Source of the DNA: CAYOLL01 sp964404765 [NCBI: uncultured Gemmatimonadota bacterium]
GTDB taxonomy: Bacteria; 4572-55
Direction of reading: 5' to 3'
Length of the DNA: 9,538 bases
Assembly: GCA_964404765.1 (NCBI GenBank)
Contig: CAYOLL010000212.1
Location: 1-9,538, forward strand
Shown in pieces: positions 1 to 7,039 of this stretch. Position numbers and translations under genes: made by a program. Every line of letters begins with the position of its first letter. Within the stretch, counting starts at the first letter, position 1. The notes beneath the pieces were generated by a model, which saw only the letters and a list, made by a program, of their open reading frames with translations, had not been told where the DNA came from and ran no database searches.

Positions 1-1117
1 GCACGTTCATGTGACCGGGCATCCGGCCGGCCACCGGGTGAATGGCGTAACGCACTTCCACGCCCTTGGATTCCAGAATGTCCTCCAACTCTTTGACCGC
101 GTGCTGCGCCTGGGCCACGGCCATACCGTAACCTGGGGCGACCACGACGCTGCGGGCATTTTCCAGCATGATGGCCAAATCTTCCGGCAAATAGGCTTGC
201 ACGCTGCGGGTCTCCATCGGCCCGCCCTGGGCCTTGGTGATGGTGGCGCCCACACCGCCAAAGAGCACGTTCAGGAAGGAGCGATTCATGGCCTTGCACA
301 TCAAAATGGCCAGAATAAAGCCGGACGAACCGTCCAGGGTGCCGGCCACGATCAGCAGCTTGTTATTGAGCACAAAGCCCAGAGCTGCCGCCGATAGACC
401 GGCATAAGAGTTCAGGATCGCAATGACGGTCGGCATGTCTGCGCCGCCAATACCCATAACCAGCAAAAAGCCAAAGATCAAAGCAAAAACGGTCAGGATC
501 GGCACAATCAGGGTGTTAGCCGGATTCATGACCAGGCCAATAGCCAGCAAAATCGACACTACCAATACGCCGATGGTGACAAAGATGCGGCCCGGATAGA
601 TCAGCGGTTTGCCGGAAATGGACTCCTGCAATTTCAAAAAGGCGATCACCGAGCCGGTAAAGGTCAAATACCCCAAAATCATTTCGGCGGATAATACACC
701 GGTGGTGAAAGCGTCCAGCGGATTGCCGGGCAAGGATTCCATAGGCACGCCGGAGGCTAAGGCATCGCGATAAGTTATGTAGCCGGGCAGACGCTGGAAA
801 TATTCGGCAGTGCCGATCAGGGCCACAGCCATAGATCCAAAGGCGTGGGACATGGCGGTTCGCTGCGGCACAGCAGTCATGGGCAGTTTCAGGGCGATGG
901 GCACGCCGATAATCGCGCCCACGCCAACGGCAATAATCAACAGAACAATTTGATCTACCGGCGGATGCGCCATCAGTGTGGCGACAATGGCGATAACCAT
1001 ACCGGCCACACCGGCCTGATTGCCCCAACGGGACATTTTGACATCGCTCATCCACTTAAGCGAAAGGACAAAGAGCACGGCTCCCAAAATGTATAAGTAT
1101 TGGACTAAGATTTCCAT
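1..1117 (-). CDS. pntB: NAD(P) transhydrogenase subunit beta (PntB), C-terminus cut by window edge
   Basis: This is the beta subunit of the proton-translocating NAD(P)+ transhydrogenase, an inner-membrane enzyme that uses the proton gradient to drive hydride transfer from NADH to NADP+. Translating from ATG at 1117 gives 372 codons without a stop. The family is usually about 460 residues, so the end of the NADP-binding domain lies outside the window. Residues 1-290 are a chain of hydrophobic helices. They include H91 in the context AMSHAFG, which aligns with the proton-path His91 of the E. coli subunit (from memory), and GIGGADMPTV at 222-231. Residues 325-372 start the NADP domain, with APGYGMAVAQAQ (327-338) and HPVAGRMPGHMNV (360-372). 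GGAGG at 1124-1128 lies 6 bases upstream of the start. The ATG shares one base with the pntAb stop (TAATG), which suggests translational coupling. Identification is secure. Confidence 0.96.
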   Translation of the reverse strand, partial: MEILVQYLYILGAVLFVLSLKWMSDVKMSRWGNQAGVAGMVIAIVATLMAHPPVDQIVLLIIAVGVGAIIGVPIALKLPMTAVPQRTAMSHAFGSMAVALIGTAEYFQRLPGYITYRDALASGVPMESLPGNPLDAFTTGVLSAEMILGYLTFTGSVIAFLKLQESISGKPLIYPGRIFVTIGVLVVSILLAIGLVMNPANTLIVPILTVFALIFGFLLVMGIGGADMPTVIAILNSYAGLSAAALGFVLNNKLLIVAGTLDGSSGFILAILMCKAMNRSFLNVLFGGVGATITKAQGGPMETRSVQAYLPEDLAIMLENARSVVVAPGYGMAVAQAQHAVKELEDILESKGVEVRYAIHPVAGRMPGHMNV

Positions 1118-1512
1118 TATTTGCCTCCGTCGCTTTTCTTGAACATCTTCAAAATCCGTTCAGTGATCATGAAACCGCTAATGAAATTGCTGGCGGCTAA
1201 GGCAACGCCGATTGCGGCCAGAGCGGTGATGAATGTGGAGTTGCCGGGATAGGATAGCACAATCAGCGCGGCCACGACCGACACCGAAGAAATGGCGTTG
1301 GTCAGGGACATTAGCGGGGTGTGCAGCAGTTTGGATACGTGCAGAATTAGTTGCAGTCCCAGAAAAGTGGACAGCAAAAAGACCAGCACGTTGACCGCAA
1401 TATCCTCTTGCGTAATCAGGGCGTGGGCGGTTTCGCCGGCAAAAGCGTTTCCGGCCAAACCAATAATGATAGCGACCACTAACCCGGCCGCGAGTTTAAC
1501 GTATCGTTGCAT
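1117..1512 (-). CDS. pntAb: NAD(P) transhydrogenase subunit alpha, membrane part (PntAb)
   Basis: This small membrane subunit corresponds to the C-terminal membrane domain of the fused alpha subunit in E. coli. Together with PntB it forms the proton channel. The 131-residue protein contains the family motif LHTPLMSLTNAIS (about residues 63-75) and ends in SGFMITERILKMFKK, close to the E. coli membrane-domain end. Hydrophobic stretches lie at about 7-25, 38-60, 76-88 and 93-115. The N-terminal 28 residues look like a signal peptide or an extra helix (charged MQRYVK, hydrophobic core, then NAFAGETA), which makes this protein longer than the roughly 100-residue form common elsewhere. GAGGAGG at 1520-1526 lies 7 bases upstream of the ATG. 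It overlaps pntB by one base but is separated from pntAa by five unrelated genes. Confidence 0.94.
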   Translation of the reverse strand: MQRYVKLAAGLVVAIIIGLAGNAFAGETAHALITQEDIAVNVLVFLLSTFLGLQLILHVSKLLHTPLMSLTNAISSVSVVAALIVLSYPGNSTFITALAAIGVALAASNFISGFMITERILKMFKKSDGGK

Positions 1513-1558
1513 TCAGGTTCCTCCTCTAAAAAAGTGAGCTAAAGTTAAAAGTTTAAAA

Positions 1559-1584
1559 TGACTAAAGTTAATTCAAATTAGTCA
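1559..1584 (-). terminator. AT-rich hairpin at the end of the exported-protein gene, possible weak terminator or attenuator
   Basis: Perfect 7-base arms, TGACTAA at 1559-1565 and TTAGTCA at 1578-1584, flank a 12-base loop. On the transcribed strand the first arm includes the TGA stop of the upstream gene, and the second arm is followed by TTTTAAACTTTTAAC. The stem has only two G-C pairs and the T run is broken, so efficient termination is unlikely. It sits in the 69-base gap before pntAb, the longest gap in the window, where a weak attenuator or RNA-processing site would set the level of pntAb-pntB. It may be chance in AT-rich DNA. Confidence 0.25.
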
Positions 1585-2076
1585 AGGTACGGCAATTATC
1601 AAGTTATGGAAGTTATAAACATATCCTTCTACTTTGGAATGCCTTTCCGAATCGCCGTCGCAACCGCCGGTATCGGTGTTATAGTAGCGAATTTTTTCGT
1701 ATGGCTGCCCTTCGGCAAGCGCGTTGAATCTTCCTCGAAGCATTTCTTGATCAGGACGGACAACAGCAACGGCGATTGAATCCGGTGGGTCAAATAGGGC
1801 GATATTCAGAAAAAAGCGGCCTGTGGAATCCGTCAGCGCAATATCGCGCGAATAAAACAAGTCATCTTCATCAGCAGCATCGCTACGAAGCACATGTTCG
1901 CCCCAGTTGTAACGGCCAATGGCCACCATAGTGAAATTCTTTTTTGATCCACCGCTCGAACGCTCAAGATGTCCGTCCAAGTTAAACTCATAATAAGGCG
2001 GTCGCTCAGGCTCCGTTGAGAAAAGCGCCATCGGCGCAATGAGTAGAATCAACGGCAAGAGAAACTTTTTACGCAT
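1582..2076 (-). CDS. Small exported protein of unknown function
   Basis: I do not recognise the family. The 164-residue protein starts with a clear Sec signal peptide: MRKK, a hydrophobic core LLPLILLIAPMALF, then a likely cut near residue 20 before TEPERPP. There is no lipobox cysteine, so a periplasmic or secreted fate is more likely than a lipoprotein. The mature part is rich in acidic and aromatic residues and looks like a beta-rich domain (for example DSTGRFFLNIALF and DSIAVAVVRPD), ending in a GGCDGD segment and VYNFHNLIIAVP. AAAGGGG at 2083-2089 lies 6 bases upstream of the ATG. The start overlaps the end of the 94-residue gene by 28 bases. Its place at the end of a toxin-antitoxin-like block inside the pnt operon gives no direct clue to its role. 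Confidence 0.8.
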   Translation of the reverse strand: MRKKFLLPLILLIAPMALFSTEPERPPYYEFNLDGHLERSSGGSKKNFTMVAIGRYNWGEHVLRSDAADEDDLFYSRDIALTDSTGRFFLNIALFDPPDSIAVAVVRPDQEMLRGRFNALAEGQPYEKIRYYNTDTGGCDGDSERHSKVEGYVYNFHNLIIAVP

Positions 2077-2333
2077 CCTGTACCCCTTTCAAGGAAATTT
2101 GCCGATTGCCATTGATCCGCTTTCCTTTCTCTCAGCAAGGCATTGACCAGATTACCGTTACCTGATCCTTTTAAGCGCTTCATAGCTTCCAATGCTTTTT
2201 TCCGTTTGAGGGCTTTTAAACCCATGTCTTGATCTTCAAAGATGATGGTCAAACGGGTTTCCTCAGGCAATTTTAATTCATCCAGAATGGTTCCCAATTC
2301 ACGCAAAGTTATATGTTCTAAAGCTGGCGACAT
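2049..2333 (-). CDS. Putative antitoxin-like small protein downstream of the PIN gene
   Basis: This 94-residue protein starts with a beta-strand-like segment (TLRELGTILDEL, then ETRLTIIFED) followed by a basic helix (about residues 39-55, KALKRKKALEAMKRLK) and the motif KGSGNGNLVNALLRER. From memory, short proteins with this pattern often sit next to PIN-domain toxin genes, so I infer an antitoxin role; no DNA-binding fold can be assigned with confidence. The ATG is one base after the PIN stop (TAATATG), and AAAGGAG at 2339-2345 is 5 bases upstream. After RERKAD the tail (residues 74-94) is low in recognisable pattern and overlaps the next gene by 28 bases, so it may be a read-on tail caused by loss of an earlier stop. 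Confidence 0.7.
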   Translation of the reverse strand: MSPALEHITLRELGTILDELKLPEETRLTIIFEDQDMGLKALKRKKALEAMKRLKGSGNGNLVNALLRERKADQWQSANFLERGTGCVKSFSCR

Positions 2334-2334
2334 A

Positions 2335-2748
2335 TTAACTCCTTTCGCTAACTTTCGTCAGCAATTCGCTGGCGCGAAGGATCAAAATTCCATTGTATTC
2401 TTTCAAATCCAGCAAGTCCTTATCGCCGGAAACAATGTAGCTCGCTTTGCCGACAACGGCGCATTCTATAATTTTGTCGTCATCGGGGTCGCGGGGAACG
2501 GCTTTGAGCGTGTTAGAGATTGCAACCCGAAGTGAAAACTGGTCAACATCGGCCAATATAAATGCCTGTTTCAGGGTAGAAATTTTTCCTTTGACCGGCA
2601 ATATTCTGGCCAATTCCGCTATAATTTCCGAGCAAGTGATGGAAACAACGCGACCTGATCTGGCCAGATCAAGACACCTTGCCGGACTTCCCGACCACAA
2701 TGAACCGGAAAACAAAGTGTTGGCGTCAAAAACGACCCTCGGCTTCAT
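2335..2748 (-). CDS. PIN-domain putative toxin (ribonuclease)
   Basis: The 137-residue protein matches the PIN-family putative toxin group often listed as COG1569. PIN toxins are metal-dependent ribonucleases. The expected acidic residues are visible: D8 in VVFDAN, E45 in SEIIAEL, D91 in RDPDDDKIIECA (87-97 region), and D109/D111 in VSGDKDLL. Length is normal and no active-site residue is missing, so the enzyme is probably functional. The ATG overlaps the stop of the preceding 120-residue gene as ATGA (2745-2748), and the 94-residue gene follows one base later. Both neighbours are therefore possible antitoxins. The cell target is not predictable from sequence. Confidence 0.88.
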   Translation of the reverse strand: MKPRVVFDANTLFSGSLWSGSPARCLDLARSGRVVSITCSEIIAELARILPVKGKISTLKQAFILADVDQFSLRVAISNTLKAVPRDPDDDKIIECAVVGKASYIVSGDKDLLDLKEYNGILILRASELLTKVSERS

Positions 2749-3107
2749 TCAGGTTCATCCTCTTCGATCCAGCGAGCAACGAACTCCTCGCGTTCATCAT
2801 CGGACATAGCGTCCCAATTTAAACCGCGCTCGGAGCAGACTTGCCGCATCCGCGTTTCCCCTTCCTGCATAATTTCAGCGCGGATATTTTCTTCGGCCGC
2901 CCGAACGTCATCGGCTAGTACAACAATGGCGCGTTTCTTCCGTTCAAGGGGCAACTGTCGAATCATGCCCATAACATGTTTTTCATTGTCAGGTTCCGCT
3001 GAACGCGCCTTGCCGGCCAGCAGATACAAAATTTTCTTCTGACTGCGCCCGGGAAGTTGCTCGAACAACTCAACGGCCTGTTTTTCGCTAATCGTTAAGG
3101 TCGGCAT
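2745..3107 (-). CDS. 120-residue protein with internal repeat, possible antitoxin partner of the PIN protein
   Basis: I do not recognise a named family. The protein is charged and predicted to be mostly helical. Two segments resemble each other: about residues 9-40 (ELFEQLPGRSQKKILYLLAG, then ARSAE) and about 46-75 (MIRQLPLERKKRAIVVLADD, then VRAAE), sharing QLP, KK, LA and a final R-x-AE. The C-terminus is very acidic (DDEREEFVARWIEEDEPE). The start is placed at ATG 3107 because GAGGG at 3113-3117 is 5 bases upstream. A longer reading from TTG at 3134 lacks a well-spaced site. The stop overlaps the PIN start by ATGA, so the two are probably translated together. An antitoxin role is inferred only from position and size. 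Confidence 0.75.
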   Translation of the reverse strand: MPTLTISEKQAVELFEQLPGRSQKKILYLLAGKARSAEPDNEKHVMGMIRQLPLERKKRAIVVLADDVRAAEENIRAEIMQEGETRMRQVCSERGLNWDAMSDDEREEFVARWIEEDEPE

Positions 3108-3112
3108 AAGGA

Positions 3113-3117
3113 CCCTC
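3113..3117 (-). promoter_or_regulatory. Ribosome binding site that decides the start at 3107
   Basis: GAGGG on the minus strand, followed by TCCTT and the ATG at 3107. The alternative upstream TTG at 3134 has a GGAG about 14 bases away, too distant to be likely, so the shorter 120-residue protein is preferred. Confidence 0.6.
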
Positions 3118-3139
3118 GCTTTCGATTTCCACAACGTTG

Positions 3140-3721
3140 TTATTGCAACTCCTTCAATTCCAACACAAAGCCGGGCAGAACATCTTCGCCGGACAGCGTT
3201 TCGTCGAAAGATTTGACCACGCTGTTTTGACCATTGGCGCGATAAATATAGACCAATTCATTTTCGCGATCAATCAGCCAACCCAGACGACAACCGTTGG
3301 CCATCCATTCGTCCATCTTGTCCTGCGTTTCTTTGAGGCGATCTGTCGGCGACATCAGTTCAACCACAAAATCCGGGCAAATCGGCGCAAACTTTTTGCG
3401 CACATCCGGCTCAAGTAAATTCCACCGATTCAATGCAATCCAGGCGGCATCCGCAGCGCGCATTGCGCCATTGGGCAATGTGAAACCCGCCGACGAATCA
3501 AAAACTTTACCTAAATTCATGCGACGATTCCAAATGTAGAGTTCACCAGCAATATCTGCATTGTAAGAACCGGTTTCACTTCCAGTTGGGGCCATGATAA
3601 TCAAATCTCCTTTCGCCGTGCGCTCGAATCGCCAATCGGTGTTATGGCGGCACAGGTCATATAATTGATCGTTAGACAGGGGAATTGACTTGGGAATTTC
3701 AAGCTCAATCATTTCCAGCAT
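3140..3721 (-). CDS. Uma2-family (DUF820) PD-(D/E)XK endonuclease-like protein
   Basis: The 193-residue protein has the usual Uma2 layout: an N-terminal segment WRFERTAKGDLIIMAPTGSE (30-49), then RAADAAWI with D91, then CPDFVVELMSPTD with E121, K135 in the following helix (KETQDKMDEW), and GWLIDRENELVYIYR (147-161). D91, E121 and K135 are the likely metal-binding and catalytic residues of a restriction-endonuclease-like fold. The family is widespread and multi-copy in many bacteria, and its biological role is poorly known. AAGGAGG at 3727-3733 lies 5 bases before the ATG. The gene begins only 21 bases after the pntAa stop, at the left boundary of the block that splits the pnt genes. All key residues appear intact. 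Confidence 0.9.
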   Translation of the reverse strand: MLEMIELEIPKSIPLSNDQLYDLCRHNTDWRFERTAKGDLIIMAPTGSETGSYNADIAGELYIWNRRMNLGKVFDSSAGFTLPNGAMRAADAAWIALNRWNLLEPDVRKKFAPICPDFVVELMSPTDRLKETQDKMDEWMANGCRLGWLIDRENELVYIYRANGQNSVVKSFDETLSGEDVLPGFVLELKELQ

Positions 3722-3742
3722 GGCATCCTCCTTGCAGTGGAA

Positions 3743-4879
<1,137 letters not shown>

Positions 4880-4919
4880 GTTTCCTCCTCAATACAAGTA
4901 TAACAATGTTAACCTACGA

Positions 4920-5342
4920 CTACACGTTTGCCTCAAATAATAACCTTTGCCGCTCATTTTTCGATAACAATGCCAGTCCGGTCGCTTCCGCAATCATCGG
5001 CATCAACTTGTCCGGCTGAATTTCATTTTCCTGTCGAATCGTCACCAGGCGCACCTGTGTTCCAGCGCCGGATAAAAGCCCGTGCGGATCGTTCAACAAT
5101 ACGCCGTATTCAAAGCCCAGCGCCGCGCGATCCACCGTTGGCCATACAAAGCCGAAATAAGCCTTGCGCTTGCCCGCCGGAATTTTGTAGCCAATCAACT
5201 TCCAGCCCGGGTAGACGGTCTCAATCGCCGTCGGTACCGCGGCTTTGACCAGACTGCGCAGCCGATTGGCCAATACCTGAACCGGCGGCGGGAAATCGGC
5301 CAAAAATTGTTCCGGCGTCAAAATAGCGTCCGTCTTTTTCAT
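4920..5342 (-). CDS. DUF1801-family protein
   Basis: The 140-residue protein matches the DUF1801 fold family (YdhG-like): EQFLADFPPPVQVLANRLRS near the N-terminus, then YPGWKLIGYKIPAGKRKAYF (44-63), GFVWPT and LGFEYGVLLNDPHGLLSG (75-92). The family has no firmly established biochemical activity. The start is placed at ATG 5342, because MKKTDAILTPEQF begins the family homology and GGAG at 5348-5351 is 5 bases upstream. A longer open frame reaching back to 5645 lies inside the nuclease gene in another frame and is not expected to be translated. The ATG overlaps the stop of nuclease copy A by ATGA, continuing the overlap chain of the array. Confidence 0.88.
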   Translation of the reverse strand: MKKTDAILTPEQFLADFPPPVQVLANRLRSLVKAAVPTAIETVYPGWKLIGYKIPAGKRKAYFGFVWPTVDRAALGFEYGVLLNDPHGLLSGAGTQVRLVTIRQENEIQPDKLMPMIAEATGLALLSKNERQRLLFEANV

Positions 5343-7039
5343 GGCCGCTCCACCTTTTCGCACACCTTGCACTTTTGGCCGACAAATACCAGCACATAAC
5401 CCTGCAGCGTCCGAATCGCCCGCGCCTCGTCCGTCGCCAGATAGCCGCGTAATTGCGCGATGGCCTTTTCTTTTACGGTCGCCAACTGTTTGGCCTGGCT
5501 TTTCTTCAGATATTTCAATTCCAGCGCAAACTGATAATCCGGAATCACCGGCGGCTTGTTCAGCAGCAACAAATCCACATAGCCGCCAGGCACCTCGTAC
5601 TCGCTTTTGATAAAATACAAGTTGGACAGGCTCAAGTAGGCGCAAATGATGACCTTGATATATTTTTCGTCAAAATTCTTAAAATCCTGAAAAGACAAGG
5701 TGTGAAGCACATTTTCAACAATTGCGATAAAAGAGGCGGGGTGATTATGGGCGGACATTTCAATCAACGCCTGCGTAATTTGGTTTGTGTCAAATTTTAG
5801 CTGGTGCCGTTCGGAAATCAAATCGGCAAAATATTGCAAATATAAACCTTCGATAACGTAGTTTGGCATCGCAAACTTTAGCAGTGAAAAATACGCTTCT
5901 TTAATCGTGATAATACCCATGTAAAAAAGCAGCGAAACAAAGTTATCCTTACTAAACGATTTTTGCAGCGAAAATTGCGGCGTCAGGCCGGCGCTGAGTT
6001 CTTTGTTGATTAGCAAGTCGTTCAGTATCTTTAGATTCGCATTCAAATCGCCCAAATGAAACAGTCGCGAAACCTTGGTATAATCCGAACTGATGTTCGT
6101 ATCTATCAAGTGATCCGGATACGCGAAGTCGCGGCTGCGCGTCGCTTTGCTTAAAAAATACAAAACCATGTCCGGATTAAAGACCGACTCCGCCGCCCGG
6201 GCGTGAAATAAATAACCGTTGTAAAAACGTTTCATATCGCTGTAAACGTATTTCAAATCGTTTTCGTCGGGCAAAACGGGTTTTAAAATACCCAAAGTCT
6301 CCGCTTCGGTGAAGCCCATCAAACTGTTAAATTCCGCTTCCAGCGATAGATTTTGCGCTATATTAAAACCGCTGGTCATGCTATCCAGCGTAATCGGCGT
6401 CACCCCGGTTACAAAAAGGCGATCCACAGTGCCTTCAAACGTGGCTGTTTTGATGGATTCGTAGAACTTGCGCACAAACCCCGTCTTGGAAATAATGTCA
6501 ATAAAGTTGGTCGGATTAAACGACAGAATCTCGTTGGCAAAATGATCGTACTCGTCAATCAATATATAAACTTTTCGCGCAGTCGTCTTTTCAATCTGGC
6601 CAAAAAGTCCTTTTAAAATATCGGCAGGCTCGTGAACATCGCGCAAAGCCGCGTAATCAAAACCATAACGACTGCAAAAACTATCCACACCGGCCAGGGT
6701 GTTGATCCGAAATCCATCAAACGTCGTCTCCTTCGTTTCCGTATTGATCCGGCTGAACTCAAACTTCAACACCATGTAATTATTGGCATTGGCCGTCGGA
6801 TGTCGGCCAATATAAAATTTGCCAAATAAATCTTGAAAACGATCCTTCGCCAACACGTCGTAATAATAGGACAACATGGACACAAAAAGACTCTTGCCGA
6901 ACCGGCGTGGACGCAGGAAAAAAATATAGCGCTCGCCCAGGCTTTCAAGCTTTTCGATATAACATGTTTTGTCGACGAACACATAGTCGTTCAGAATCAG
7001 CGTTTCAAAATTGGAGACGCCGTACGGAAATCGTGTCAT
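5339..7039 (-). CDS. AAA-ATPase/PD-(D/E)XK nuclease fusion protein, array copy A
   Basis: The 566-residue protein combines an AAA-ATPase-like domain (PF09820 type) with a C-terminal PD-(D/E)XK nuclease domain (PF08011 type), a pairing abundant in some bacteria but without a settled role. Visible motifs are the P-loop RPRRFGKS (43-50, with K49 and S50), a Walker B strand VYILIDEYD (157-165, D162 and E163), and VTGVTPITLD (210-219). The nuclease motif is D489 in GGYVDLLLL and E507-L-K509 in FALELKYLK. A CKVC pair sits near the C-terminus (557-560). No signal peptide or membrane helix is seen, so it is cytoplasmic. AAGGTG at 7045-7050 lies 5 bases upstream of the ATG, within the end of copy B. 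It differs from B mainly at residues 229-311, and its tail (ERP) differs from the KVTT tail of the other copies. Confidence 0.93.
   Translation of the reverse strand: MTRFPYGVSNFETLILNDYVFVDKTCYIEKLESLGERYIFFLRPRRFGKSLFVSMLSYYYDVLAKDRFQDLFGKFYIGRHPTANANNYMVLKFEFSRINTETKETTFDGFRINTLAGVDSFCSRYGFDYAALRDVHEPADILKGLFGQIEKTTARKVYILIDEYDHFANEILSFNPTNFIDIISKTGFVRKFYESIKTATFEGTVDRLFVTGVTPITLDSMTSGFNIAQNLSLEAEFNSLMGFTEAETLGILKPVLPDENDLKYVYSDMKRFYNGYLFHARAAESVFNPDMVLYFLSKATRSRDFAYPDHLIDTNISSDYTKVSRLFHLGDLNANLKILNDLLINKELSAGLTPQFSLQKSFSKDNFVSLLFYMGIITIKEAYFSLLKFAMPNYVIEGLYLQYFADLISERHQLKFDTNQITQALIEMSAHNHPASFIAIVENVLHTLSFQDFKNFDEKYIKVIICAYLSLSNLYFIKSEYEVPGGYVDLLLLNKPPVIPDYQFALELKYLKKSQAKQLATVKEKAIAQLRGYLATDEARAIRTLQGYVLVFVGQKCKVCEKVERP
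5352..5941. repeat. Direct repeat unit, identical to 7058-7647
   Basis: Reading the two copies side by side with an offset of 1706 bases, I find no mismatch over these 590 bases. They cover the 3' third of copy A, including the whole nuclease domain. The first difference is G at 5942 versus A at 7648. Confidence 0.85.
6107..6355 (-). other. Variable module 1 of copy A
   Basis: This encodes residues 229-311 of copy A, between the ATPase core and the conserved IDTNISSDY block. It aligns with residues 229-313 of copy B (7813-8067) at only about half identity with a two-residue length change. Flanking segments are far more similar. Shared anchors inside are MGFTEAET, YNGYLF and NPDMVLYFL, which suggests one fold with a changed surface. 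Confidence 0.7.

Noticed and set aside
516-1055. Minus-strand 179-codon frame inside pntB
   Set aside because: The frame is offset from the clear PntB reading, and its Arg/Cys/His-rich protein looks like a shadow.
1582-3721. Insertion sequence or transposon carrying the block between pntAa and pntAb
   Set aside because: No transposase, integrase, terminal inverted repeat or target duplication could be seen at either edge.
4880-4919. Possible promoter for pntAa (TATACT on the minus strand at 4897-4902)
   Set aside because: The hexamer 17 bases upstream (GTGTAG) is far from a -35 consensus and the gap is only 40 AT-rich bases, so it is not convincing.
5343-5645. Open frame extending the DUF1801 protein by about 100 N-terminal residues
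   Set aside because: It lies inside nuclease copy A in another frame, and the same extension appears as a 100-codon frame in copy B (7049-7351) without any DUF1801. Family homology starts at the ATG at 5342, which has its own ribosome site.
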